Positions 6,085 through 11,714 of a stretch of 11,714 nt of DNA are shown here, piece after piece (position 1 is the stretch's first letter; each line of letters starts with the position of its first letter). Location of the stretch: assembly GCA_001873845.1 (NCBI GenBank), contig MNZY01000067.1:1-11714 (forward strand), read 5' to 3'. The position numbers were made by a program, and so were the translations under genes. The stretch is from Candidatus Altarchaeum sp. CG2_30_32_3053 (GTDB lineage Archaea; Altiarchaeota; Altiarchaeia; Altiarchaeales; Altiarchaeaceae). The notes beneath the pieces are model-generated. The model was not told the origin of the DNA and did no database searches. It saw only the letters and a program-made list of their open reading frames with translations.

Positions 6085-7782
6085 TCATCTCACCCTGACA
6101 GCAACTCCTTGTTTAAAACTCGCACATTCTCTTGGAGCAAGCATCAATGTTCCCCTCGCAATCAATATATCCTCCTTATCAACAACTAAACATTCGTCTC
6201 CTGCCCTTAAATTTTTATCCGCATCAACGACAAATTTTGCAAATACATTCTTTCCTTCTTTAACAAAAGGAACTGCTTCATCGTTTATCGCAATCCTCAA
6301 TTTTGGAAATTTAAAAAATTTGTGCAATTCCTCTGCCAGCATTTCATGCGGAATAATAAAATGATCACTTGCCCTGACACTTGCGAGCAATTCCTTTGTT
6401 TTATTGTCATGAATCCACCTGATCCTTTTTGTAGTTTTTGAACGCTTTATTCTCAGAAAAAATTTATCCAGAATTTTATCTGCGTCATTTCCGAACTGAT
6501 ATTGCATAATTGCCCTGACTTTTTCTTCATCGCCTGCATTTGATTTAACTCCAAAGACATTTAAGGGATAGATATCCAAAATTTGTTCTGCAATCTTCCC
6601 AAATGGCTTTACTTCTGTTAAATTTTCCGTCTTAATATTCCTTGCCCTGTGTTTAACATTATATATTTCAGTCCTGCAGTCAAATCCAAAATCAAAGAAT
6701 GCAGATCGTTTTGTTATGGGGTCAAATTCAGATAAAAATTTCCTGTGCTGCTTTAATGATCGGACAGCTTTGTATAAACTCGGATGTGATATTGCCCGCA
6801 TTTCAATATACTCCCATAAAGTATTCTCCTTTATTGCCTGCTTAACCCTTCTGATTTCTTCATAAGATACATATAAATTGTGTAAGGCGATGGCATGCTC
6901 GTCCAAATCAGCAGGATTTTTATTGCGGCATACCAGACAAGAGCATGGCAGATATTCAAGTTCTGAAATTTTCTTTGTTCCGTAATTTGTAATATACCTT
7001 TTATCTTTTGCGAATAAGGCATAAGCAGCAGAATCAAAAATATCACATCCCAGGCCAACAGCTAGACCAAATAACATAGGATGGCCTAATCCAAATGCGT
7101 GAACGACATTGCTTGCTCTAATGTTCTTCTTTGCAGCTACAATTATATCAATTAATTCTTCAAATCTATATTCTTCCATCAAACGAACGATTCCGCCGAT
7201 TGCATTCAAGTCATAACTTTTTGAAATTTCTCTTGCTGCCTTTGCTCTTAAATCCATAAATGTTCCGCCCTGAATTGCCGCATTTATCATCATGTCCAAA
7301 TTTAATTCCTTTGCCTCTTTTGCCCTTTTTAATGTCACGGCTAAATTTTCATCTGCAATTTTCTTATAGGCATCAGGTAATGTCGGAATGTCAAGAAAAG
7401 AGCCGATTTCCGCTCCAATACCCTCTTCAAATTTTAAAATTTCGGAATTGCTCATGTCAATGTCCCCGTATTTCATCAGCTGATAACTTCCGGAATCAAC
7501 CGCAATAATTCCGTCAAAATTCAGAAATTTATGTATGCCCTGTTCAATTACTTTATTTTTATCCGGACTTTTAAAAAGCACATAGGCATTTGTCATTAAA
7601 ATTTTTGCATTAAATTTCTCCTTTAATTCGTCTATACTTAGTATGGGATTATTTAAACCGTAAACAGGCATCAGTGTGGGTGTTTCTATGATTTTGCTTA
7701 TGCCTTTATTCTCATCCTTTATCTCTAAATTTCCGATTCTTCCCGCAATATCCTTGTCTTTTATTTCAAACGAAATTTTCAT
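6085..7782 (-). CDS. tgtA: Archaeal tRNA-guanine(15) transglycosylase
   Basis: The enzyme replaces G15 in the D-arm of archaeal tRNAs with preQ0, the committed step to archaeosine. The 565 residues show a TIM-barrel catalytic domain (about 1-340) with IIAVDSGSYQL (92-102, base-pocket Asp96), AIQGG (169-173) and DIFDSAAYAL (247-256), where Asp250 is the nucleophile position. A zinc site CSCLVC (Cys280, Cys282, Cys285) with His301 follows. After the archaeal-specific C1/C2 domains comes a C-terminal PUA domain (about 490-565) ending LARGT-like (IARGTLML, 541-548) and VAVRVR. All key residues are present and the length fits the full archaeal form. It is divergent from mtaB and convergent with uspA. 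A near-palindrome resembling that of dapF lies 33 bases ahead of its start. Confidence 0.96.
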   Translation of the reverse strand: MKISFEIKDKDIAGRIGNLEIKDENKGISKIIETPTLMPVYGLNNPILSIDELKEKFNAKILMTNAYVLFKSPDKNKVIEQGIHKFLNFDGIIAVDSGSYQLMKYGDIDMSNSEILKFEEGIGAEIGSFLDIPTLPDAYKKIADENLAVTLKRAKEAKELNLDMMINAAIQGGTFMDLRAKAAREISKSYDLNAIGGIVRLMEEYRFEELIDIIVAAKKNIRASNVVHAFGLGHPMLFGLAVGLGCDIFDSAAYALFAKDKRYITNYGTKKISELEYLPCSCLVCRNKNPADLDEHAIALHNLYVSYEEIRRVKQAIKENTLWEYIEMRAISHPSLYKAVRSLKQHRKFLSEFDPITKRSAFFDFGFDCRTEIYNVKHRARNIKTENLTEVKPFGKIAEQILDIYPLNVFGVKSNAGDEEKVRAIMQYQFGNDADKILDKFFLRIKRSKTTKRIRWIHDNKTKELLASVRASDHFIIPHEMLAEELHKFFKFPKLRIAINDEAVPFVKEGKNVFAKFVVDADKNLRAGDECLVVDKEDILIARGTLMLAPRECASFKQGVAVRVR

Positions 7783-7814
7783 TTTTAAATTTTATCGTAA
7801 TTATTACAATTCAG

Positions 7815-7832
7815 ATTTATATGGTTATCAAT
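7815..7832. promoter_or_regulatory. Near-palindrome ATTTATA-TGGT-TATCAAT upstream of tgtA
   Basis: It matches the perfect palindrome at 2866-2883 in 17 of 18 bases, and both are followed by an AT-rich run. On the minus strand it supplies CCATATAAAT about 34-42 bases ahead of the tgtA ATG, usable as a TATA box with a short leader. Confidence 0.45.
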
Positions 7833-7836
7833 TTAT

Positions 7837-7864
7837 TTTCAATTGTATTTCAATCCAATTGAAA
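7837..7864. promoter_or_regulatory. 9-bp inverted repeat in the tgtA-mtaB divergent spacer
   Basis: TTTCAATTG (7837-7845) and CAATTGAAA (7856-7864) are exact reverse complements around a 10-base loop, giving centres about 21 bases apart, two helical turns. Its place between divergent genes suits an operator for a dimeric regulator, but in AT-rich DNA chance is not excluded. Confidence 0.35.
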
Positions 7865-7910
7865 TTTTATGAATATGGGAAAAAGCATTCAACAACAAAT
7901 TTACCCCTTT

Positions 7911-7920
7911 CTTAAATACA
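7911..7920 (+). promoter_or_regulatory. Possible TATA box for the mtaB transcript
   Basis: CTTAAATACA is a reasonable archaeal TATA element with T-rich sequence before it. Transcription about 26 bases on would start near 7941, giving a leader of roughly 185 bases to the ATG at 8126, or an almost leaderless message for the TTG at 7949 that reads through the tandem array. Confidence 0.3.
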
Positions 7921-7969
7921 AACATCACATTTATTGTTGTAATAATTATTGTTAGTAATAGAAATTAAA

Positions 7970-8089
7970 TTTATTACCTTTAACTTTATTACCTTCAAAT
8001 CTCCTATCTTCAAATTTATTACCTTCAACTTTATTACCTTTAACTTTATTACCTTTAACTTTATTACCTTCAACTTTCCCATCTTCAAC
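7970..8089 (+). repeat. Eight-unit 15-bp tandem array upstream of mtaB
   Basis: Units of the form TTTATTACCTTNAAC start every 15 bases from 7970; units 3 and 8 have TCCCATC or TCCTATC variants in place of TATTACC, and a partial unit follows to about 8099. The array is stop-free in the mtaB frame and would encode F-I-T-F-N repeats. The unit length is a multiple of three, so copy changes would not break the frame. Confidence 0.93.
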
Positions 8090-8125
8090 TTTCCTCAACA
8101 TTTAGCCGTTAAGCAAATTTTCACG

Positions 8126-9496
8126 ATGAAATTTAAAATTTTAACTTATGGATGTGCAATGAATAAGGCGGACAGCGAGTGCATTGCGGGAATAATTAAT
8201 GAAAAATTTAACGCTGAAATTGAGGAATATTTTGTAGATGATGTAAAAAATTTTGATATTGATGAAGAGAAGATAAATTCAGGCAATAATTTTCTAATCA
8301 TAAACACCTGCATAGTTAAACAACCAACGGAAAACAAAATTCTGGATTTGATGAGGAAGATAGAGCAGAGACAAGAAAATGGGGGGATTAAAAATGTGGT
8401 GATCTGTGGTTGCCTGCCTGCTGCATATCCTGAAGTCAGCGCCAGGTTTAAATTTTCGTTTATAGGCACGAATGTTTCAGATATAAATAAGGCAATTGAA
8501 GAAACAATTGAAGGAAAAAAATTTGTCCAAATTGAAAAACAAAAAAACAAAGTAAGCATTCCAAAATTTTCGTTCAATAAATTTATTTCCATAATTCCGA
8601 TTTCAGAAGGATGTATTAGCAATTGTTCATATTGCTCAACAAAACTGGCACGGAAAAATTTAACCTCGTATATGGAAGAAGAAATAACACAAACAATAAA
8701 AAAAGCAGTCCAGTGCGGTGCAAAGGAAATTTATCTAACAGGCCAGGATACGGGATGCTATGGAATAGACATACAATGTAAAGACATACAATGCAATATC
8801 GTTGGTTTGCTTGAAAAAATTTCTGAAGTCCCTGGAAAATTTAAAGCAAGAGTAGGAATGATGAATCCGGATTTTGCATTGAAATTTTTGGATGATTTGA
8901 TTGAAATTTTTAAAAATGAAAAATTTTACAGGTTTATCCACATTCCGGTTCAGAGCGGAAGCAATAAAATTTTAGCTGATATGAAAAGAAATTATCTTGT
9001 TGAAGACTTTATAGAAGTTGCTGAAAAATTTAAAACCATCAAAGCATCCATTTCAACAGACATAATCGTTGGCTTTCCCACAGAGACAGACGATGACTTT
9101 AAACACAGCATTGAACTAATCAAAAAAATCAAACCAGACCTTTTAAACCTGTCAAAATTTTATATAAGGAAAGGAACGATAGCTGAAAAAAACATAAGAA
9201 CCAAACGATGGAAACACGACACAAAAATTGCAAAAGAAAGATCATTATTGATTTCTAAAATTTTCAGGGAAATTTCAATTGAAAACAATCAGAAATGGCT
9301 CAACTGGGAAGGGGAAATACTGATAGATGAAATTGAAAACAATATTCTTATTGGCAGAAATTTCGCATATAAAAAAATTCATATAAGAGGTAATAGTAAT
9401 AAGGAAGATAATAAGGACTTGCTTGGGAAATTTATGAATTGTAAAATTATTAAAGCAAGGAAAATTCTGGAAGGAGAAATTTTAGAGAAATTTTAG
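8126..9496 (+). CDS. mtaB: Archaeal MtaB-type tRNA t6A37 methylthiotransferase (radical SAM)
   Basis: The enzyme adds a methylthio group to t6A at position 37 of ANN-decoding tRNAs using two Fe-S clusters. From ATG 8126 the protein has 456 residues. An N-terminal UPF0004 domain supplies the first cluster: TYGCAMNKADSE (7-18, Cys10), INTCIVKQ (59-66, Cys62) and VICGCLP (92-98, Cys96). The radical SAM core has SEGCISNCSYC (160-170), the CxxxCxxC motif, then LTGQDTG (204-210), HIPVQSGS (272-279) and DIIVGFPTET (312-321). A TRAM-like RNA-binding domain ends it (about 388-456). This start matches the family N-terminus; the frame stays open back to TTG 7949 through the tandem array. A 15-bp duplication at 8767-8793 doubles DIQCK/DIQCN (residues 215-223). 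cas6 follows after 23 bases. Confidence 0.88.
   Translation: MKFKILTYGCAMNKADSECIAGIINEKFNAEIEEYFVDDVKNFDIDEEKINSGNNFLIINTCIVKQPTENKILDLMRKIEQRQENGGIKNVVICGCLPAAYPEVSARFKFSFIGTNVSDINKAIEETIEGKKFVQIEKQKNKVSIPKFSFNKFISIIPISEGCISNCSYCSTKLARKNLTSYMEEEITQTIKKAVQCGAKEIYLTGQDTGCYGIDIQCKDIQCNIVGLLEKISEVPGKFKARVGMMNPDFALKFLDDLIEIFKNEKFYRFIHIPVQSGSNKILADMKRNYLVEDFIEVAEKFKTIKASISTDIIVGFPTETDDDFKHSIELIKKIKPDLLNLSKFYIRKGTIAEKNIRTKRWKHDTKIAKERSLLISKIFREISIENNQKWLNWEGEILIDEIENNILIGRNFAYKKIHIRGNSNKEDNKDLLGKFMNCKIIKARKILEGEILEKF
8767..8793 (+). repeat. 15-bp-period micro-duplication inside mtaB
   Basis: AGACATACAATG at 8767-8778 recurs at 8782-8793, giving the peptide DIQCKDIQCN. The period keeps the frame and adds five residues in a loop after the LTGQDTG motif, where the family tolerates length variation. 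Confidence 0.8.
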
Positions 9497-9519
9497 GAAA
9501 TTTAATTATTTACACTAAA

Positions 9520-10257
9520 ATGCGACTTTTAATAAAGTTAAGGAATGCAAAAGAGCAGGCATATGATTTAAACTATTATCACAAATTACAAGGATTTATA
9601 TATAGTTTACTGAAGGATACCAGTTACAGCGAACTTCATAACCATAAAGGATATAAATTTTTCTCTTTTTCAAACATTTTTCCGATGAAAACCAAAAAAC
9701 ATGATGAAAGAAACCTTATGATTGCATCACCGAGCGGGAAATTTATTGATGTATTTTTGGGCAAAATAAGCGAGAGAAAAGATAATTTGTTACATATAGG
9801 GGAATACGAGCTTGAACTCCGCGGCATAAAAAAAATAAAACCAAAAATTGAAAATAAATGCACACTTATAACAGGTACGCCCATAGTAATAAGAATACCG
9901 AAAGAAAACTATGAAAAATATGACATAGATGAGGAACACGATTCAGCTTTCTGGAAAAAGAAGCACTCATTTGAAGCATTCATAAAACAGCTTGAAAGTA
10001 ATTTATTTAAAAAATATAACGTATTTTACAATACTAAAATAAATGAGATTCCAATATTTGAGCAGTTCATATTTAAAAAACCAACAGTTAATCATGTTAT
10101 AAAAGGCGGGATGGAACATAAGGTGTTCGGATCAATATTGGAATTTAATTTCAATTATTTAAACGATTCGCAGATAAAGATTCTTGAATTTGGAATAGAT
10201 ACGGGGTTTGGAGAAATGAATTCGTTGGGGTTTGGATTTATGAATGTGAAAAAATGA
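9520..10257 (+). CDS. cas6: CRISPR-associated endoribonuclease Cas6
   Basis: Cas6 cuts CRISPR precursor RNA within each repeat. The 245-residue protein has the RAMP layout. The first ferredoxin-like domain includes NYYHKLQGFIYSLL (18-31) and SELHNHKGYKFFSFS (37-51). Tyr28, His40 and Lys46 are placed much like the Tyr-His-Lys triad of Pyrococcus Cas6. The second domain ends in the glycine-rich loop DTGFGEMNSLGFGF (227-240), the GhGxxxxxGhG mark of the family. No other cas gene and no CRISPR array are in the window, so it must act in trans on arrays elsewhere, or serve another RNA. It starts 23 bases after mtaB and its stop overlaps the fic/doc start (ATGA), which couples the two translationally. 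Confidence 0.87.
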   Translation: MRLLIKLRNAKEQAYDLNYYHKLQGFIYSLLKDTSYSELHNHKGYKFFSFSNIFPMKTKKHDERNLMIASPSGKFIDVFLGKISERKDNLLHIGEYELELRGIKKIKPKIENKCTLITGTPIVIRIPKENYEKYDIDEEHDSAFWKKKHSFEAFIKQLESNLFKKYNVFYNTKINEIPIFEQFIFKKPTVNHVIKGGMEHKVFGSILEFNFNYLNDSQIKILEFGIDTGFGEMNSLGFGFMNVKK

Positions 10258-10637
10258 AAATTATTGTCCCTTCTGTAGAGGAAATTGTAGAGATAAATAA
10301 ACGACTTGGATGCAATGTTATGAATAAAGGAATGTTTGAATTCCTGATAACAAAAATAGAGTCAACATACGAAAATAAAGAACATATAGAAATTATAGGA
10401 ACGATAGCAAAAATTGCGGCGATATTTTGGATGGACATAATTCAGTTTCATCCGTTTGTTGACGGAAACAAAAGAACTGCAACAGAGGCAATGCTTTTAT
10501 TTTTAAAAAAGAACAATTATATATTAGAAACACCACTCGTGGGAAAGGTTTATATATCTTTAAAAATAGCAAATAATGATATAAAATACGACAAGCTTTT
10601 AAAATGGTTATATCAAAGAATAAGAGAAAAGAAGTAA
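10254..10637 (+). CDS. Doc-like Fic-domain protein (toxin-type)
   Basis: Fic and Doc proteins transfer AMP or phosphate from ATP to target proteins; Doc phosphorylates EF-Tu/EF1A-type factors and is a toxin. The 127-residue length equals that of Doc, and the motif HPFVDGNKRTA (66-76) has the catalytic His66 and the Asp/Lys form typical of Doc-like members. PSVEEIVEINKRL (6-18) matches the usual Doc opening. No (S/T)xxxE(G/N) inhibitory motif is seen in it, so control would come from a partner. Its ATG overlaps the cas6 stop by 4 bases, meaning the two are made from one message. A small ORF overlapping its end is a candidate antitoxin. All catalytic residues are present. Confidence 0.88.
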   Translation: MKIIVPSVEEIVEINKRLGCNVMNKGMFEFLITKIESTYENKEHIEIIGTIAKIAAIFWMDIIQFHPFVDGNKRTATEAMLLFLKKNNYILETPLVGKVYISLKIANNDIKYDKLLKWLYQRIREKK

Positions 10638-10789
10638 AGGAGGAAAATGAGGAGGAAAATTGGACAAGATACACCTTGGATAACGGAAAACTGGAAAAAC
10701 TAATGGTCAGTAAGAAAGATGCGATGAAAGATATAGACGAATTACTGAAAGAAGATAAGGAGTTTCTTAGAATAATGGAAAAATTATAA
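10604..10789 (+). CDS. Small charged protein after fic/doc, possible antitoxin
   Basis: A 61-residue, highly charged frame that overlaps the 3' end of the fic/doc gene by 34 bases. From about residue 20 it reads like a real protein (WTRYTLDNGKLEKL, then a helical DIDELLKEDKEFL); the first 19 residues are Lys/Glu codons over the purine-rich AAAGGAGG stretch and may be untranslated. Possible later in-frame starts are TTG 10676 and ATG 10703. I recognise no family, and Doc antitoxins (Phd type) are usually encoded upstream. Position and size are the only reasons to propose an antitoxin. Confidence 0.35.
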   Translation: MVISKNKRKEVKEENEEENWTRYTLDNGKLEKLMVSKKDAMKDIDELLKEDKEFLRIMEKL

Positions 10790-11157
10790 TTTGGCGAATT
10801 TTATAACTTTGCGCATCAAAATATTTAATAATGCTCTCTATTACATATTCATAAGGTATTACTTGACAAGAAATACAAAAATACAGGTGTATTGATAGTT
10901 TTTAAGTATGTTTTAGGTGCTGATTGGAAGTTTGGATATAAGGAAAGTTTAGAATATGGTGTTAAGAAACAAATTTATAAAAATTTAATTGTACTATTCT
11001 AATTATACTATCCTATTGAAGAAAAAATTTGGTGAAATTTTAAAAATTTATAGGATACTTCAATCAGAAAAAAGTTAATTTTCCTAAAGTTTATAGGATT
11101 TTAAAAATTAAAAATTGCAAATAATATATAAAAAGGGACAGAAGGTGAAAGGTATGG
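10790..11157. other. Spacer with a decayed frame and short repeats
   Basis: No convincing complete gene is present. A stop-free frame from 10832 to the TAA at 11000-11002 gives 56 residues with protein-like composition (for example VLIVFKYVLGADWKFGY) but has no ATG and only an internal TTG at 10892; it may be the tail of a lost gene. Further on TTTATAGGAT occurs twice (about 11048 and 11091). The right end holds a good TATA-like sequence. Confidence 0.4.
11121..11134 (+). promoter_or_regulatory. TATA-box-like sequence ahead of the 54-residue ORF
   Basis: ATAATATATAAAAA followed by GGG lies about 24-37 bases ahead of the ATG at 11158, close to the spacing for a leaderless or very short leader transcript. 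A GGTG at about 11144 could also serve as a weak ribosome site. Confidence 0.4.
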
Positions 11158-11322
11158 ATGTTTGTATCACAGCGAAAACCAAAAACCAATGTTCCGGATT
11201 CACCCAAAGCAAATGTAGAAAAAATATGCAATGAATTCGTTGAATCGTTCTTAAATCCGCAATACATCAAACCACCGCCAAAAGATAATAAATTTGGTGC
11301 TCATCCTTTTAAGTTAGGATAA
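11158..11322 (+). CDS. Short hypothetical protein, 54 residues, possibly a truncated gene
   Basis: From ATG 11158 the frame gives a 54-residue soluble, proline- and lysine-rich protein with NVEKICNEFVESFLNPQYI (about 19-37) and a following PPPKDNKFG. Codon use and composition look coding, and a TATA-like box stands at the right distance. It ends abruptly after AHPFKLG, so it may be the N-terminal piece of a longer family whose remainder is lost. I do not recognise the family. Confidence 0.4.
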   Translation: MFVSQRKPKTNVPDSPKANVEKICNEFVESFLNPQYIKPPPKDNKFGAHPFKLG

Positions 11323-11714
11323 TTATTTTGTGAGAGATCTTTTAAAAATCTGCTTAAAAATTAAAATTAGATAGTATAACAAAAGTTTCCCAACTCATTA
11401 AATTATTAAGATTAAACCTATAAATAATCTCAAGAATTTATACAAAAGATTTAAATACTGGTTTTAGGAAATATTTTCACAATTTTAAAATCAACAGATT
11501 TTCAATCTTATTTTAAATTTCATTAGAAATTTTAAATCTCCGAACAACAGCGAGGTGATTTGTTAATGGAGTAAACTGAAATGGGAAACTTTTGAATAAA
11601 TTTAAAACAAAAAATATCATCGGAAGGGTCGGCAGGGTCTCTAAATTTTTTGAGAAGTCTTTTCAGACTATCTCTTTATTTAAAGTGAGAAACCGCCCTC
11701 ATAAACACTAATCG
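11323..11714. other. Structured AT-rich segment with inverted-repeat borders, otherwise no clear gene
   Basis: CAAAAGTTTCCCA (11380-11392) and TGGGAAACTTTTG (11582-11594) form a perfect 13-bp inverted repeat 189 bases apart. Between them AAATTTC-ATTA-GAAATTT (11515-11532) makes a hairpin with outer AGATTT/AAATCT pairing. At 11652-11674 another hairpin, GAGA-AGTCT / AGACT-(A)-TCTC, is seen. A 39-codon basic frame from TTG 11592 to TAA 11711 (ending VRNRPHKH) overlaps it; whether it is translated is unknown. Confidence 0.45.

Noticed and set aside
8146..8622. 158-codon minus-strand frame opposite mtaB
   Set aside because: The plus strand there encodes the conserved cysteine motifs of the methylthiotransferase; the antisense frame has no family features.
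10647..10703. 18-codon ORF with a good Shine-Dalgarno sequence after fic
   Set aside because: The purine-rich stretch is explained by Lys/Glu codons of the overlapping frame and the peptide has no recognisable features; kept only as a note on translation coupling.
10790..11714. CRISPR array downstream of cas6
   Set aside because: No repeat of 24-37 bases recurs at regular spacing in this stretch.
1..11714. tRNA or rRNA genes
   Set aside because: I saw no T-arm GTTCRA-type sequence within a cloverleaf and no GC-rich conserved RNA block in this AT-rich window.

Overview
The window is strongly AT-rich and looks like archaeal chromosome. The genes that point to Archaea are a full-length archaeosine-type tRNA-guanine transglycosylase with a C-terminal PUA domain, an MptA-type GTP cyclohydrolase, an archaeal MtaB-like methylthiotransferase, and TATA-box-like sequences about 25 bases ahead of start codons that lack Shine-Dalgarno sites. 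The lineage cannot be fixed from this sequence; an uncultivated group such as Altiarchaeota or a DPANN relative is a guess.

Layout. 1-487: 3' end of a membrane-anchored surface protein with calcium-binding-type DxDxDG repeats. 599-835 (-): a small GatC-like protein. 836-1300: gene-free stretch with a hairpin element, one copy of a dispersed 30-bp repeat, and a nine-unit tandem array whose units carry TATA-box-like sequences running up to the start of larB. 1301-2008 (+): larB, convergent with dapF (2050-2862, -). dapF is divergent from mptA (2926-3816, +). 3990-5345 (+): a two-gene signalling module, an intact STAS-like (DUF4325-type) gene followed by a histidine-kinase-type ATPase gene broken by a nonsense codon, a 29-bp tandem duplication and a single-base frameshift. 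5375-5836 (+): uspA. 6085-7782 (-): tgtA, divergent from mtaB. 8126-10789 (+): a tight cluster mtaB - cas6 - fic/doc - small acidic/basic ORF, in which cas6 and fic overlap by 4 bases. 10790-11714: mostly non-coding, with two short uncertain ORFs, a decayed frame and an inverted-repeat-bounded structured segment.

Functionally there are three themes: tRNA modification or charging (gatC-like, tgtA, mtaB, with mptA possibly supplying pterin or 7-deazaguanine precursors), cofactor and amino-acid synthesis (larB, mptA, dapF), and defence or toxin functions (cas6 coupled to a Fic/Doc toxin-like gene). No CRISPR array or other cas gene is visible.

A feature that runs through the whole window is recent short tandem duplication: 69 bp at the left end, 16-23 bp before larB, 29 bp and 54 bp in the broken ATPase gene, 12 bp after uspA, 15 bp before mtaB, and 15 bp inside mtaB. 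The most interesting points are the translationally coupled cas6-fic unit, the promoter-like TATA minisatellite before larB, the datable lesions of the ATPase pseudogene, and the dispersed 30-bp repeat.
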